The position numbers and the translations under genes were made by a program. A stretch of DNA of 64,000 nucleotides from Rheinheimera lutimaris (GTDB lineage Bacteria; Pseudomonadota; Gammaproteobacteria; Enterobacterales; Alteromonadaceae). Each line of letters opens with the position of its first letter. Position 1 is the first letter of the stretch. Below, one piece after another: positions 40,382-50,476 of this stretch. The notes under the pieces were generated by a model. The model was not told where the DNA came from. It did no database searches and saw nothing but the letters and a program-made list of their open reading frames with translations. The DNA is taken from contig NZ_JABSOD010000008.1 of assembly GCF_013283795.1 (NCBI RefSeq), positions 111,063-175,062 on the forward strand, given 5' to 3'.

Positions 40382-42310
40382 ATGGATACTAAGTTAATTC
40401 CGCTTTGGCAATGGATATTACTGCTGGCTTTACTGTTGCTGGCGTTGTACGGCACTGAAATCCTGGTGCGACATGAAGCACAGCATGTTCGCAGTCAACA
40501 ACTGCGCCATGAAATCGCCAGTGCCGGCCAGCTAAGAGCGCTGCTGGAATCGGAGCTGAATATTCCGCTGTACCTCACCATTGGCCTTACCGCTTATGTA
40601 CAGGCTAACAACGGGGATATTTCACCGGCCGAGCTGCATTTATTACTGCCGGAGTTAGTGCATCAGGCGCGGCATATCCGCAATATTGGTGTCGCGCCCG
40701 GCAATACCCTGCGCTATGTCTATCCGCTCAGTGGCAACGAGAAGGCCATTGGCCTGTATTACCCTGATTTAACAGAACAATGGCCGGATATCGCTGCCAT
40801 TATCGCTCAGCGCGAAGCGCGACTGGTCGGCCCCATTGCTCTGGTGCAGGGCGGTAATGCCTTTATTTACCGCCTGCCGGTGTACCTTAATGCCGACAAT
40901 TACTGGGGCATCATCAGCACTGTAGTAAATATAGATTCAGTGTGGAGTTTGCTGGAAAAGCAAACCACCGAGCAGGAAGTGCAGGTAGCTATTCGCAGCT
41001 TGTCACCCCGGGGCCATGCCGGCGCGGCGTTTTATGGTGATGACCGCTTGTTTTACGATGACAGCCTGTTGCTGGGGATCAGCCTGCGCGGAGCGCTGTG
41101 GCAAATGGCGGTGCGCTCGCTGGCACGCCTGCCGGACCGCTCGGGCCAAATACGCACCGCGGCCTATGGCATAACAGCACTGCTACTGGGGCTGCTTGGC
41201 TGGTTGTTGATGTCACGCCAGCGTTTACGCGACAGCGTGGCAGAACAACAGCGCAGCAAAGTGTATTTGCGCAGCATGATGGATAATGTCGCCGATGCCA
41301 TTATTACCACTGACGAAGATGGCATTATCGAGCAGGTTAACCTGTCTTGCTACCCGATGTTTAGTTATGCCACCTCGACTTTACCGGGCTTACATTGGTC
41401 GGTGTTATTAGCCGAGCCACAGCGGCTGGACGAGGTATACAGTGCCACGTCTAACGGCAATGCGGAATACGAAACCACCGGCCGGCGGCGTGACAGCAGT
41501 ACTTTTCCGATGTCGGTGCACCGCAGTCATATTCGTTTGCAGCAACAATCGCGGCAATTACTGGTGCTGAGTGATTTATCTGAGCGCCGGCAAACCGAGC
41601 AACTGAAACAACAATTTATCTCTACCGTGAGCCATGAGCTGCGTACCCCGCTAACCTCGGTATCGGCTGCGCTGGGGTTGGCAGTGTCAGGTGCTTTGGG
41701 CGATCTGAACGCATCACAACAACGTATGCTGCAACTGGCTCATACCAACTGCCAGCGCCTCAGTGCCCTGGTAACTGACTTACTGGATATAGAGCAAATT
41801 ACCAGTGGCACCATGACGCTGCAACTCAGCGCTATAGCGCTGCGGCCGCTGCTGCAGCAATGTGTTGACGAAGCACAACTGCTGAACACCGACCGCAGTA
41901 TCAGCCTGCACTGCGATGCTACACTAACCGGGGTTAATGTCAGTGCCGATGCCCCGCGACTGACGCAGGTGATCATGCACTTATTGTCTAACGCAGTGAA
42001 GTTCTCTCCCGCCGGTACGCCGGTGCGGCTAAGTATTAATATGGCCGGAGATAAAGTACGGGTTACCGCGCAGGACTGCGGCCCGGGTGTGGCTGAACAA
42101 TTTGCCCCCGGCTTATTCAGCCGCTTTAGCCGCGCCGACAACAGCGATACCCGCGAGCATGGCGGCACCGGGCTGGGATTAGCCATCAGCCGCAGCCTGA
42201 TAACACAAATGCACGGCAGCATCGGCTACAAACCGGCACCGCAACATGGCGCCTGTTTTTACATCGACTTGCCCTTTATTGCCGCCATACAGCAACAAAC
42301 ATTGCCCTGA
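40382..42310 (+). CDS. Membrane sensor histidine kinase (CHASE-PAS-HisKA)
   Basis: Start taken at MDTKLIPLWQW (a longer frame begins 99 bases earlier but adds no recognisable sequence). The 642-residue protein has TM1 (about 9-26), a CHASE-type periplasmic sensor region with RHIRNIGVAPGNTLRYVYPL and GPIALVQGGNAFIYRLPVYL, TM2 near 265-280, a PAS domain (MDNVADAIITTDEDGIIEQVN), then HisKA with H418 in VSHELRTPLTS and an HATPase domain with N537 (LLSNAVKFS) and GGTGLGLAIS. No receiver or response-regulator gene is adjacent, so it is an orphan kinase here. Confidence 0.9.
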   Translation: MDTKLIPLWQWILLLALLLLALYGTEILVRHEAQHVRSQQLRHEIASAGQLRALLESELNIPLYLTIGLTAYVQANNGDISPAELHLLLPELVHQARHIRNIGVAPGNTLRYVYPLSGNEKAIGLYYPDLTEQWPDIAAIIAQREARLVGPIALVQGGNAFIYRLPVYLNADNYWGIISTVVNIDSVWSLLEKQTTEQEVQVAIRSLSPRGHAGAAFYGDDRLFYDDSLLLGISLRGALWQMAVRSLARLPDRSGQIRTAAYGITALLLGLLGWLLMSRQRLRDSVAEQQRSKVYLRSMMDNVADAIITTDEDGIIEQVNLSCYPMFSYATSTLPGLHWSVLLAEPQRLDEVYSATSNGNAEYETTGRRRDSSTFPMSVHRSHIRLQQQSRQLLVLSDLSERRQTEQLKQQFISTVSHELRTPLTSVSAALGLAVSGALGDLNASQQRMLQLAHTNCQRLSALVTDLLDIEQITSGTMTLQLSAIALRPLLQQCVDEAQLLNTDRSISLHCDATLTGVNVSADAPRLTQVIMHLLSNAVKFSPAGTPVRLSINMAGDKVRVTAQDCGPGVAEQFAPGLFSRFSRADNSDTREHGGTGLGLAISRSLITQMHGSIGYKPAPQHGACFYIDLPFIAAIQQQTLP

Positions 42311-42446
42311 GCCGGTTTTTGTCTTAATTTGTTGGCGTCTGGCTGCAAACACAATGCTTTAGTATTGCTTTTTGGCATACTCGGGTTAGCCATGCGCCTG
42401 TGCGCAACTATTACAATAAGCTTTAACATCTTCCAGGGAGATATTC

Positions 42447-44615
42447 ATGCGTAAAACACTGATAGCCACCACCGTTAGTGCCGTGCTGGCGCTTAGCGCC
42501 TGTTCAGATAATACGGCGCCAAATCAAACCACTACTCAACAAGGCTCTGCCGCGGTAACTGAAGTGACTTCTACTAATCCGTTATTTGTTAAAAGCATGC
42601 TGCAATACGAAGCGCCAAACTTCAATGAAATAAAAGACGAGCATTTCCTGCCGGCTTTTGAAGAAGGCATGAAGCAGCATATGGTTGAAGTACTGGCCAT
42701 TGCCAATAACCCGGAGCCGGCCAGCTTTGACAACACCTTAGTTGCACTGGAAAAAAGCGGCGAGCTGCTTACCCGTGCTTCGCGCATTTTCTATAACCTG
42801 GCGGGGTCGAATTCTAACCCTGAGCGACGTAAAATTCAGTCTGAACTGGCGCCGAAAATGGCCGCACACTCAGACAATATCAACTTAAACCCACAGCTGT
42901 TTGCACGGATTAAAAGCCTGTATAACCAACGCAACGAGCTGCAACTGGACAGCGAGTCAGTACGCTTAATTGAAGTGTATTACGAGCGCTTTGTCCGCGC
43001 CGGTGCTCAACTTACTGAAGAGCAAAAAACCGCGATTCGCGCGCTGAACGAAGAGCACTCAAAACTAACCAACCAGTTCTCACAGAACCTGCTGGCTGAA
43101 ACCAAAAATATCGCCGTAGTGGTTGATACCAAAGAAGAACTGGACGGTTTATCTGACTCACAAATTACCGCGGCCGCCAACGCAGCCAAAGAAGCCGGCC
43201 ACGAAGGCAAATACCTGTTAAGCATTACCAATACCACGCGCCAGCCGGTGTTGGCACAGCTGAGCAACCGCGAGCTGCGTAAGCGGGTATGGGAAGCCTC
43301 TGCCAACCGCGCGCAAAGCGGCGAAACTGACAACCGCCCGCTGGTAGCCCGTTTGGCTCAGCTGCGTGCTGAACGCGCCAAACTGTTAGGCTACGACAAC
43401 TGGGCCAGCTATGGCCTGGAAGCCCAAATGGCGAAAACGCCACAAGCCGTGTTTGATATGTTAGGCAGCATGGTGCCGGCAGTAGTGGCCAACACTAACA
43501 AGGAAGCTGCGGCCATTCAGCAGATGATTAAAGAGAAAGGCGGTGATTTTGAGCTGCAACCGTGGGACTGGGAATACTATGCCGAGTTTGTGCGCCAGGC
43601 GAAGTTTGACCTGGACGAAAACGAAGTTAAACAGTACTTTGAGTTTAACCGCGTATTAAAAGACGGTGTGTTTTTTACCTTTAACCGTCTGTACGGCATT
43701 ACCTTTAAACCACGGCCGGATTTACCGACTTACCATCCGGATGTAGATGCCTATGAGCTGTTTGATGCCGACGGCACCAGCCTGGCGATTTTCTACGCCG
43801 ACTACTTCGCCCGCGAAGGTAAGCGCGGCGGAGCCTGGATGAGCTCGTTCGTTGGCCAGTCGCACTTAACCGGACAAAAGCCGGTAGTGGTTAACGTGAT
43901 GAACATTCCTAAAGCACCGGACGGCGAACCTACGCTGGTTAGCTATGACAACGTGACCACTATGTTCCACGAACTGGGCCATGGCTTACACGGCATGTTC
44001 TCTGATGTGAAATACCCAACCCTGGCCGGTACCTCAGTATCGCGCGACTTTGTTGAGTTTCCGTCTACCTTTGAGGAAGACTGGGCCGCGCATCCGGAAG
44101 TGATCGCTAACTACGCCAAGCACTATCAAACCGGTGAAGCCATCCCGGCTGAACTGCTGCAAAAAGTAATGAACTCACGCAGCTTTAACCAGGGCTTTGA
44201 TACGCTGGAGTATATGTCGGCAGCCTTGCTGGATATGGAATGGCACTCACTGTCTGCCGATGAACCACTGCAGGACGTTAATGCGTTTGAAGCAGCAGCA
44301 CTGAAAAAACACGGCGTAGATTTAGCGGCGGTACCACCGCGCTATAAATCAACCTTCTTTTCACACTCTATGGGTGGCGGTTATTCTGCCGGTTACTATG
44401 CCTATATGTGGAGTGAAATTTTAGCTGCTGATGCCTTTGCTTATGTGCAACAGCAGGGTGGTTTAAAGCTGGAAAACGGCCAGAACTACCGGAAAAACAT
44501 TCTGTCTGTGGGTAACTCACGGCCGCCAATGGAGTCTTACAAAGCCTTCCGTGGTCAGGAGCCTACTACAGATGCACTGTTAATCCGCCGCGGCCTGAAA
44601 ACCAAAGTAGATTAA
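42447..44615 (+). CDS. dcp: M3 family peptidyl-dipeptidase (Dcp-like), lipoprotein
   Basis: A 722-residue protein with a lipoprotein signal (TTVSAVLALSAC). The M3 zinc site is HELGH at residues 508-512 (TMFHELGHGLHGMF), with a downstream FVEFPSTFEEDWA region. Sequence such as KRGGAWMSSFVGQSHL and FFSHSMGGGYSAGYYAYMWSEILAADAF matches Dcp, which removes C-terminal dipeptides. The lipobox suggests envelope location, unlike cytoplasmic E. coli Dcp. A GGGAGA ribosome site precedes the ATG. It is monocistronic. Confidence 0.93.
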   Translation: MRKTLIATTVSAVLALSACSDNTAPNQTTTQQGSAAVTEVTSTNPLFVKSMLQYEAPNFNEIKDEHFLPAFEEGMKQHMVEVLAIANNPEPASFDNTLVALEKSGELLTRASRIFYNLAGSNSNPERRKIQSELAPKMAAHSDNINLNPQLFARIKSLYNQRNELQLDSESVRLIEVYYERFVRAGAQLTEEQKTAIRALNEEHSKLTNQFSQNLLAETKNIAVVVDTKEELDGLSDSQITAAANAAKEAGHEGKYLLSITNTTRQPVLAQLSNRELRKRVWEASANRAQSGETDNRPLVARLAQLRAERAKLLGYDNWASYGLEAQMAKTPQAVFDMLGSMVPAVVANTNKEAAAIQQMIKEKGGDFELQPWDWEYYAEFVRQAKFDLDENEVKQYFEFNRVLKDGVFFTFNRLYGITFKPRPDLPTYHPDVDAYELFDADGTSLAIFYADYFAREGKRGGAWMSSFVGQSHLTGQKPVVVNVMNIPKAPDGEPTLVSYDNVTTMFHELGHGLHGMFSDVKYPTLAGTSVSRDFVEFPSTFEEDWAAHPEVIANYAKHYQTGEAIPAELLQKVMNSRSFNQGFDTLEYMSAALLDMEWHSLSADEPLQDVNAFEAAALKKHGVDLAAVPPRYKSTFFSHSMGGGYSAGYYAYMWSEILAADAFAYVQQQGGLKLENGQNYRKNILSVGNSRPPMESYKAFRGQEPTTDALLIRRGLKTKVD

Positions 44616-44670
44616 TATTCCGGCGGGTATTGGTTTACCCTAAATCAACCGTTGAAGGCATGGATGCCTG

Positions 44671-44771
44671 ACAAATTCGCCGGGAGCGAATTTGAACAGC
44701 TGCGCTGGTCCGAAAGGATAAACTTCATGGATGAAGTTTATAATCGAGCCTACAGGGATGTATTTACGGCG
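44671..44771. repeat. Hairpin-family repeat downstream of the M3 peptidase
   Basis: Contains CAAATTCGC-N5-GCGAATTTG (44671-44693), an inverted relative of the island boundary repeat (GAACAGCTGCGCTGG, 44693-44707), and a 30-base segment (44742-44771) that is the reverse complement, with one mismatch, of 48094-48123. The gap from 44616 to 44863 holds no ORF. Confidence 0.65.
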
Positions 44772-44814
44772 CGTTGATGTGAGCAACCCAGTTAGCCGCC
44801 TGCCGCTGATGCAT

Positions 44815-44848
44815 CAAAAAAGCCCCGCTAAGTTAGCGGGGCTTTTTA
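44815..44848. terminator. Bidirectional terminator between dcp and pmbA
   Basis: AGCCCCGCTAA/TTAGCGGGGCT stem flanked by AAAAAA on the left and TTTTT on the right, so it ends both the M3 peptidase (plus) and pmbA (minus). Confidence 0.9.
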
Positions 44849-44863
44849 TTGCCGCTTGCTTAA

Positions 44864-46210
44864 TTAACTGCCGGCGACCTGCATTTGGCTGATTAATATT
44901 GAGCCGGTTAATACACCGCCACGACGGTCAACGTCGTTGCCTACGGCGCTGATATTCATAAACATATCTTTTAAATTACCGGCGATGGTAACTTCTGACA
45001 CCGGAAACTGAATTTCACCGTGCTCAACCCAGAAACCGGCTGCACCGCGCGAGTAATCGCCGGTAACGGTATTGACGCCCTGACCCATCAGTTCGGTAAC
45101 CAGCAAGCCTTTACCCATACTGCGGCACAGCTGCAGCAAGTCTTCATCGCCGTGCTGTATCAGCCAGTTATGAATACCACCGGCATGGCCGGTACTGGCC
45201 ATACCCAGCTTACGCGCCGAGTAGCTGGTGGTCAGGTAGGTGTTTAATACGCCCTGCTCTATTATGGCTAAATCGCGGGTTTTTACACCCTCACCGTCAA
45301 ACGGGCTGGAGGCCAGCGCCTGCTTAATATGCGGCTGCTCGAGGATGGTAATACCCGGTGCCATAATTTGTTGGCCTACCTTATCCATTAAAAAGCTGGA
45401 TTTACGGTAAATGCTGCCGCCGCTGATGGCCGACACCAAATGGCCAAACAGGCTGCTGGCAATGTCGGCACGAAACAGTACCGGCACTTTTTGCGTAGCA
45501 ATTTTACGCGCATTTAACCTGGCCACGGTTTCCAGTGCGGCTTCGCGGCCAATTTGTTTCGGATCCAGCAGTTGGCTGTAACGCCGTGCGACGGTAAAGC
45601 TGTAGTCGCGTTGCATATCATCGCCATCTTCACCTATTACCACACAGCTGAAACTGTGGCGTGAACTCGGGTGGCCGACTAACTGACCATGGCTGTTGCC
45701 GTATACCTTTAACCCGGTGTGCGACGAAAACGAGGCGCCTTCGGAGTTGGTAATGCGCTTATCGGTGGCAAAGGCCGCTTCTTCGGCGCCGGCACACAAG
45801 CGGATAGCTTCGTCGGTGCCGATACTCTCGGGGTAGTATAAATCCAGATCCGGCGGCGACATTTCTAACCAGCCGGCTTCTGCCAAACCGGTATGCGGGT
45901 CTTCTGAGGTGTAGCGGGCAATATCAGCCGCCGCTTCTACCGTGCGGCGCAGGGCGTCGGGGCTTAAATCGGCTGTAGAGGCTGAGCCTTTGCGCTGGCC
46001 AAAGTACAAACTGATCCCCAGGCCACCGTCCTGATTAAACTCGACGGTTTCTACCTCACCATGGCGCGTTTCCACGCTTAAACCTTTAGTGCGGCTCATA
46101 GAGGCCTCAGCACTGCTGGCGCCCAATTGCTTCGCATGCGCCAGCACTTCAGCTACGGCGTGTTTTACTTCGTCAATTTCCTGCCAAATAGTCGGTTGAG
46201 TTACTTGCAT
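44864..46210 (-). CDS. pmbA: TldD/PmbA metalloprotease subunit PmbA (TldE)
   Basis: A 448-residue PmbA. Motifs include ASSAEASMSRTKGLSVETRHGEVE at the N-terminus, SRGAAGFWVEHGEIQFPVSEVTIAGNLKDMF near the end and a closing GSILISQMQVAG. With TldD (encoded at 48195) it forms a heterodimeric protease that trims modified peptides such as microcin precursors and degrades CcdA-type antitoxins. It is divergent from darP, the same pair as in E. coli. Confidence 0.95.
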   Translation of the reverse strand: MQVTQPTIWQEIDEVKHAVAEVLAHAKQLGASSAEASMSRTKGLSVETRHGEVETVEFNQDGGLGISLYFGQRKGSASTADLSPDALRRTVEAAADIARYTSEDPHTGLAEAGWLEMSPPDLDLYYPESIGTDEAIRLCAGAEEAAFATDKRITNSEGASFSSHTGLKVYGNSHGQLVGHPSSRHSFSCVVIGEDGDDMQRDYSFTVARRYSQLLDPKQIGREAALETVARLNARKIATQKVPVLFRADIASSLFGHLVSAISGGSIYRKSSFLMDKVGQQIMAPGITILEQPHIKQALASSPFDGEGVKTRDLAIIEQGVLNTYLTTSYSARKLGMASTGHAGGIHNWLIQHGDEDLLQLCRSMGKGLLVTELMGQGVNTVTGDYSRGAAGFWVEHGEIQFPVSEVTIAGNLKDMFMNISAVGNDVDRRGGVLTGSILISQMQVAGS

Positions 46211-46326
46211 AATGTCTGTTCAGCTAAATTATTTGCCACAAGCTTATCATAGTCTGCTTATGCTGGCTGCTGCTGCGCGCTACTATCATGTATACTTAGC
46301 GCATTATTGTTAAGAGTGAAGCAAGC

Positions 46327-46845
46327 ATGACCGATTTTATAAACGGCGATACCTGGGATGAAGAAGAAGGTAAGAGTAAATCACAGGTAAAGCGTGAAAT
46401 GCACGAGTTACAAAAGCTGGGCGAAGAGCTGGTTGCACTGAGTGGCGCTTCACGCGCCAGAGTGCCGCTGGACGATGAATTACGCGATGCATTGCAATTA
46501 GCTGACAAGCTGAGCAACAAGCGTGAAGCGCTGCGCCGGCATATCCAGTTTATCGGCCGCTTAATGCGTACCCGCGATTTAGAGCCGATTGAGCAAGCCT
46601 TAGCCATACTGCGTAACACCAACCAAGCAGCAACACGGCAATTCCATAAGGTAGAGCAATGGCGCGATAAATTACTGGCCAATGACGACACCTTAACCGA
46701 CTTTATAGCCGCCTATCCGGAAGCCGATGTACAGCAGCTGCGCCAGCTTATTCGCAATGCGAAGAAAGAGCAGGAAAGGCAGCAGCCGCCCAAAGCCTAC
46801 CGCGAGCTGTTTCAGCTGATTAAACCGTTGATTATTGAAGAATAA
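46327..46845 (+). CDS. darP: Ribosome assembly factor DarP (YjgA)
   Basis: A 172-residue DUF615 protein: SKSQVKREMHELQKLGEELVAL, VPLDDELRDAL, RREALRRHIQFIGRLMR-like and FRQLIRNAKKEQ segments are conserved. DarP binds pre-50S particles and promotes peptidyl-transferase-centre maturation. It is a divergent neighbour of pmbA with a TATACT -10-like box near 46291. Normal length. Confidence 0.94.
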   Translation: MTDFINGDTWDEEEGKSKSQVKREMHELQKLGEELVALSGASRARVPLDDELRDALQLADKLSNKREALRRHIQFIGRLMRTRDLEPIEQALAILRNTNQAATRQFHKVEQWRDKLLANDDTLTDFIAAYPEADVQQLRQLIRNAKKEQERQQPPKAYRELFQLIKPLIIEE

Positions 46846-46904
46846 TTCACTTTAAAGCCAGCAACAACTTCCGTTATGCTCGCCACAGCGAAATTCGGGG
46901 GCAA

Positions 46905-46963
46905 TCCTGCCCCTCATCCGGCGGGCCAGCTACGCTGACGAAATTCGTTCCCGACGAATTTCT
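46905..46963. repeat. Hairpin-family repeat between darP and ilvE
   Basis: ATCCTGCCCCTCATCC... GGGCCAGC followed by a perfect hairpin GAAATTCGT-N5-ACGAATTTC (loop TCCCG). It is a diverged copy of the 34777/39852 repeat with a different but still pairing stem. The gap contains no ORF. Confidence 0.6.
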
Positions 46964-47023
46964 TACCCGCCTTCGCTATACGCGAAAATATCTGTGGCTG
47001 CGCTAACGGAGTTGTAGCCTGCC

Positions 47024-48019
47024 TTAGCAGACCTTAGTCAGCCAGCCGTGTTTATCTTCTGCTTTGCCCCACTGAATATCATTTAAGGCCTGACGCAGCG
47101 CATTGGTAGTAGCGCCGGCCACACCGGAACCCACCTGATATTCTTTGCCGCCGTGAATTAAGGTACCCACCGGGGTTAATACCGCTGCAGTGCCGGATAA
47201 CGCGGCTTCAGTGCCAGGCTTAGCGGCGCGCTCCAATAACTCATCTACCGTAAGCTCGCGCTCAGATACTGTCATACCGCGGTCGCGGGCCAGGGTTAAG
47301 ATAGAATCACGCGTGATGCCGTGCAGGAACGAGCTGTCCAGCGCTTTGGTGATAATTTCATTACCGTCGATCAACAGGAAGTTTGCCGCACCGGTTTCCT
47401 GTACATCGCCGTTCGGGCAAAACAGCACCTGGTCGGCTTGTACGCTGGCGCGGGCTTTCATGATCGGCTGCAGCGCACTGGCGTAGTTACCACCGCTTTT
47501 TACCATGCCCATATGCGGTGCACAGCGGGCATTGTCTTCCAGCAGTAAGCGCAGCGGTTTGGCACCACCGGCAAAATAGTCGCCTACCGGTGACAGTAAC
47601 ACATACAGCATAGACTCCAGGCTTGGCGCCGCGGCTTTGCCAATTGATGCTTCAGTACCGATATGGGTTGGCCGGATATACATTGAGCCGGGAGGCTGCG
47701 GCACATCGGCAGCATAGCGGCTGACAATATCCAGAATCATCTTGCTTAACATGGCTTTATCAAAGCCAGGCAGCGCCAGCAATTGGCTGCTTTGCGCTAA
47801 GCGGGCAACGTTTTTCTCCATGCGGAAGGTATAAATACCGCCGTCGGCATGACGAAAGGCTTTTAAGCCTTCAAAGCAGGTGCTGGAATAATGCAGCACA
47901 TGCGCGCCTGGGTGCAGGCTGATGCTGTCGGTTGCGACAATTTCCGGCGTGCTCCAGCTGTTGTTGTTAAAACGGGAGATGATCATCTCCGGGGTAAATA
48001 CGGTGCCAAATGCTGCCAT
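47024..48019 (-). CDS. ilvE: Branched-chain amino acid aminotransferase, class IV
   Basis: A 331-residue PLP class IV aminotransferase of the larger BCAT type. The PLP lysine is in GMVKSGGNYASAL; other motifs are HYSSTCFEGLKAFRHADG, YIRPTHIGTE, VQETGAANFLLIDG and TALSGTAAVLTPVG. It transfers amino groups between glutamate and the branched-chain keto acids in Ile, Leu and Val synthesis. It stands alone, with hairpin repeats on both sides. Confidence 0.92.
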   Translation of the reverse strand: MAAFGTVFTPEMIISRFNNNSWSTPEIVATDSISLHPGAHVLHYSSTCFEGLKAFRHADGGIYTFRMEKNVARLAQSSQLLALPGFDKAMLSKMILDIVSRYAADVPQPPGSMYIRPTHIGTEASIGKAAAPSLESMLYVLLSPVGDYFAGGAKPLRLLLEDNARCAPHMGMVKSGGNYASALQPIMKARASVQADQVLFCPNGDVQETGAANFLLIDGNEIITKALDSSFLHGITRDSILTLARDRGMTVSERELTVDELLERAAKPGTEAALSGTAAVLTPVGTLIHGGKEYQVGSGVAGATTNALRQALNDIQWGKAEDKHGWLTKVC

Positions 48020-48093
48020 TTGCGTTATGTCCCTGTGATTTGTTCTATTTACTGTATTTGTGTGTCAAGCCGGGCACCTTACTTACGCAAACA

Positions 48094-48150
48094 CGCCGTG
48101 AATACATCCCTGTAGGCTCGATTCGGCCATCCTGGCCTGCAACGGTTCGC
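48094..48150. repeat. Hairpin-family repeat between ilvE and tldD
   Basis: TACATCCCTGTA and GGCCATCCTGGCC mini-hairpins in series, each with a TCC loop. The first 30 bases are repeated in inverted orientation at 44742-44771 with one mismatch. Confidence 0.6.
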
Positions 48151-48194
48151 TTAAAGTAAGCTGCCCTCACTAAAATTTATATCTGCAGCTCACC

Positions 48195-49634
48195 TTACTG
48201 CGTGCCGCCTACGGTCATGGCATCCAGCTTCAGTGTCGGCTGGCCTACGCCCACCGGTACGCTCTGGCCCTGCTTACCGCAGACACCGACACCGGCATCC
48301 AGCGCTAAATCGTTGCCTACCATCGACACCTGCTGCATGGCTTCAGGGCCGCTGCCAATAAGGGTGGCGCCTTTAATCGGCGTGGTAATTTTACCGTTCT
48401 CAATTAAATAGGCTTCAGAGGCAGAAAACACAAATTTACCCGAGGTTATGTCTACCTGACCACCGCCAAAGTTAGGCGCATAAATGCCTTTTTTCACGCT
48501 GGCGATAATTTCTTCCGGCTCATGCTGGCCGGCCAACATATAGGTGTTGGTCATGCGCGGCATCGGCAAATGAGCAAAAGACTCGCGCCGGCCGTTGCCG
48601 GTAGGGTCGACATTCATCAGCATGGCGTTATGTTTGTCCTGAATGTAACCTTTTAAAATGCCGTTTTCGATTAACACATTGTATTGGCCACGTACGCCTT
48701 CGTCATCAATATTCAGCGAACCACGCCGGTGTGCTAAGGTGCCGTCATCAACAATGGTACACAGCTTAGAAGCGACCTGCTCGCCAATACGGTCGGCAAA
48801 GGTAGATGAGCCCTTACGGTTAAAATCACCTTCCAGGCCATGGCCTACCGCTTCATGCAGCAACACACCGGGCCAGCCACTGCCCAGCACTACCGGCATG
48901 GTACCGGCCGGCGCATCAATAGCGGTTAAATTTACCTGCGCCTGACGCACCGCTTCGCGGGCATAGTGCTGCCAGCGTGGCTCGCCGTTCACGGTTTCAG
49001 TGAAATATAAATAATCTGTACGCCCGCCGCCGCCGGCACTGCCGCGCTCGCGCCGGTCGCCCTGTTGCAGCAATACCGAACAGTTTAACCGCACTAACGG
49101 CCGGATATCGCTGGCAAAGGTACCGTCGGTAGCGGCGACTAAAATCTCTTCGTATACCCCGGATAAACTCACCATAACCTGCTCGGCACGGTTGTCCAGG
49201 GTACGGATATAGGCTTCAATCTGATGCAATAACGCCACTTTGTCGGTATTGCTTAAACTTTGCAGCGGCTCACACGGCAGGTAAATATCACTGTTGCCGC
49301 TTTTGCTGAAAGCTTTAACTTTGCCACTGCTGCCCTGCGCCGCAATGCCGCGCGCTGCCGTTGCCGCTTGCTTTAACGCTGCTGCACTAATGGTATCGGC
49401 ATAGGCAAAGCCGGTTTTTTCACCGCTTATCGCCCGCACGCCTACGCCGCGCTCGATATTAAACGAACCGTCTTTTACCAGGCCATCTTCCAATACCCAG
49501 GATTCGTGCACACTGGACTGAAAATACAGATCGGCAAAATTCAGCTGATGATCAAATAAATACCCCAGCGTTTGCTGTAAATCATCAGCGGTCAGCCCGG
49601 AGGCGGTGATCAGGTTCTGCTCTGGTGCAGTCAT
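48195..49634 (-). CDS. tldD: Metalloprotease TldD
   Basis: A 479-residue TldD with the zinc site in [21 protein letters not shown] (HExxxH type) and the conserved end [21 protein letters not shown]-terminal motifs ([29 protein letters not shown]) are intact. Partner of PmbA. The ATG overlaps the nit stop, and the gene is the last of the mreB-to-tldD block. Confidence 0.96.
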   Translation of the reverse strand: MTAPEQNLITASGLTADDLQQTLGYLFDHQLNFADLYFQSSVHESWVLEDGLVKDGSFNIERGVGVRAISGEKTGFAYADTISAAALKQAATAARGIAAQGSSGKVKAFSKSGNSDIYLPCEPLQSLSNTDKVALLHQIEAYIRTLDNRAEQVMVSLSGVYEEILVAATDGTFASDIRPLVRLNCSVLLQQGDRRERGSAGGGGRTDYLYFTETVNGEPRWQHYAREAVRQAQVNLTAIDAPAGTMPVVLGSGWPGVLLHEAVGHGLEGDFNRKGSSTFADRIGEQVASKLCTIVDDGTLAHRRGSLNIDDEGVRGQYNVLIENGILKGYIQDKHNAMLMNVDPTGNGRRESFAHLPMPRMTNTYMLAGQHEPEEIIASVKKGIYAPNFGGGQVDITSGKFVFSASEAYLIENGKITTPIKGATLIGSGPEAMQQVSMVGNDLALDAGVGVCGKQGQSVPVGVGQPTLKLDAMTVGGTQ

Positions 49635-50476
49635 GGTTTGAGCTCACTGTTAAATCGGTTATGGTGCGCCAGCGGCATCTTTTGCTGAAGCTGTACGCAG
49701 TCGGTTAAATCTATTACTGCTGATATCCAGCCCGGCGCCGTGCCGGCATCGGCTAATACGCAGCCCCAGGGATCGATGATCAGGCTGTGGCCATATGTTT
49801 CGCGGCCGTTAGCATGTACCCCGGTTTGGTTTGGCGCCAGCACAAAGCATTGGTTTTCTATCGCCCGCGCCCTTAACAAGGTATGCCAGTGCGCCGCGCC
49901 GGTCACTTTGGTAAAAGCCGACGGTACGCTAAGCACATTCATGCCTTGTGCCGCTAATGCCTGCATCAGGCCCGGAAAGCGCACATCATAGCATATCGAC
50001 AAGCCAAGCTTTAACCGGTCGATATGGGCTAAGCTGATTTTTTCTCCGGCGTAAGTGCTGGCCGACTCACGGTAGCTGCCGGTGCTGTCGCTGATCTCTA
50101 CATCAAACAGGTGCATTTTTTGGTAATCGGCCACTATGCTGCCGTCAGGCGCGAACACTATGCTGCTGGCGCTAAAGCGCTGTGGATCCTTGCTGGCGGT
50201 GGGCAAAGAGCCGGCCAGCAAATACACACCAAACTGTTTTGCCAACGCGGCGCAGCCCTGCTGAATAACGCCCTGCCCCAATGCAGCCTTATACTGCAGT
50301 TGCAAACCGTCACGCCCGCCAAACACAGCAAAGCATTCCGGCAATGCCACCAAATGCGGTAAGGTATTATCGACGCCGGCACAAAGTTGCTGTAAATACT
50401 CAGCCACTTGCGCCAGATTTTGCTCCGGCTGCGGTACGCTGCTAAGCTGGATGGCAGACAGCCGCCAGTTAGCCAT
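49631..50476 (-). CDS. Carbon-nitrogen hydrolase (Nit family)
   Basis: A 281-residue nitrilase-superfamily amidase. The Glu-Lys-Cys triad is visible in [16 protein letters not shown] and [10 protein letters not shown]. It resembles the Nit1/Nit2 and YbeM-like amidases that repair deaminated glutathione or hydrolyse omega-amides. The ATG lies inside the last codons of yhdP, and the stop overlaps the tldD start, as is standard for this position in the yhdP-nit-tldD operon. Confidence 0.92.
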   Translation of the reverse strand: MANWRLSAIQLSSVPQPEQNLAQVAEYLQQLCAGVDNTLPHLVALPECFAVFGGRDGLQLQYKAALGQGVIQQGCAALAKQFGVYLLAGSLPTASKDPQRFSASSIVFAPDGSIVADYQKMHLFDVEISDSTGSYRESASTYAGEKISLAHIDRLKLGLSICYDVRFPGLMQALAAQGMNVLSVPSAFTKVTGAAHWHTLLRARAIENQCFVLAPNQTGVHANGRETYGHSLIIDPWGCVLADAGTAPGWISAVIDLTDCVQLQQKMPLAHHNRFNSELKP

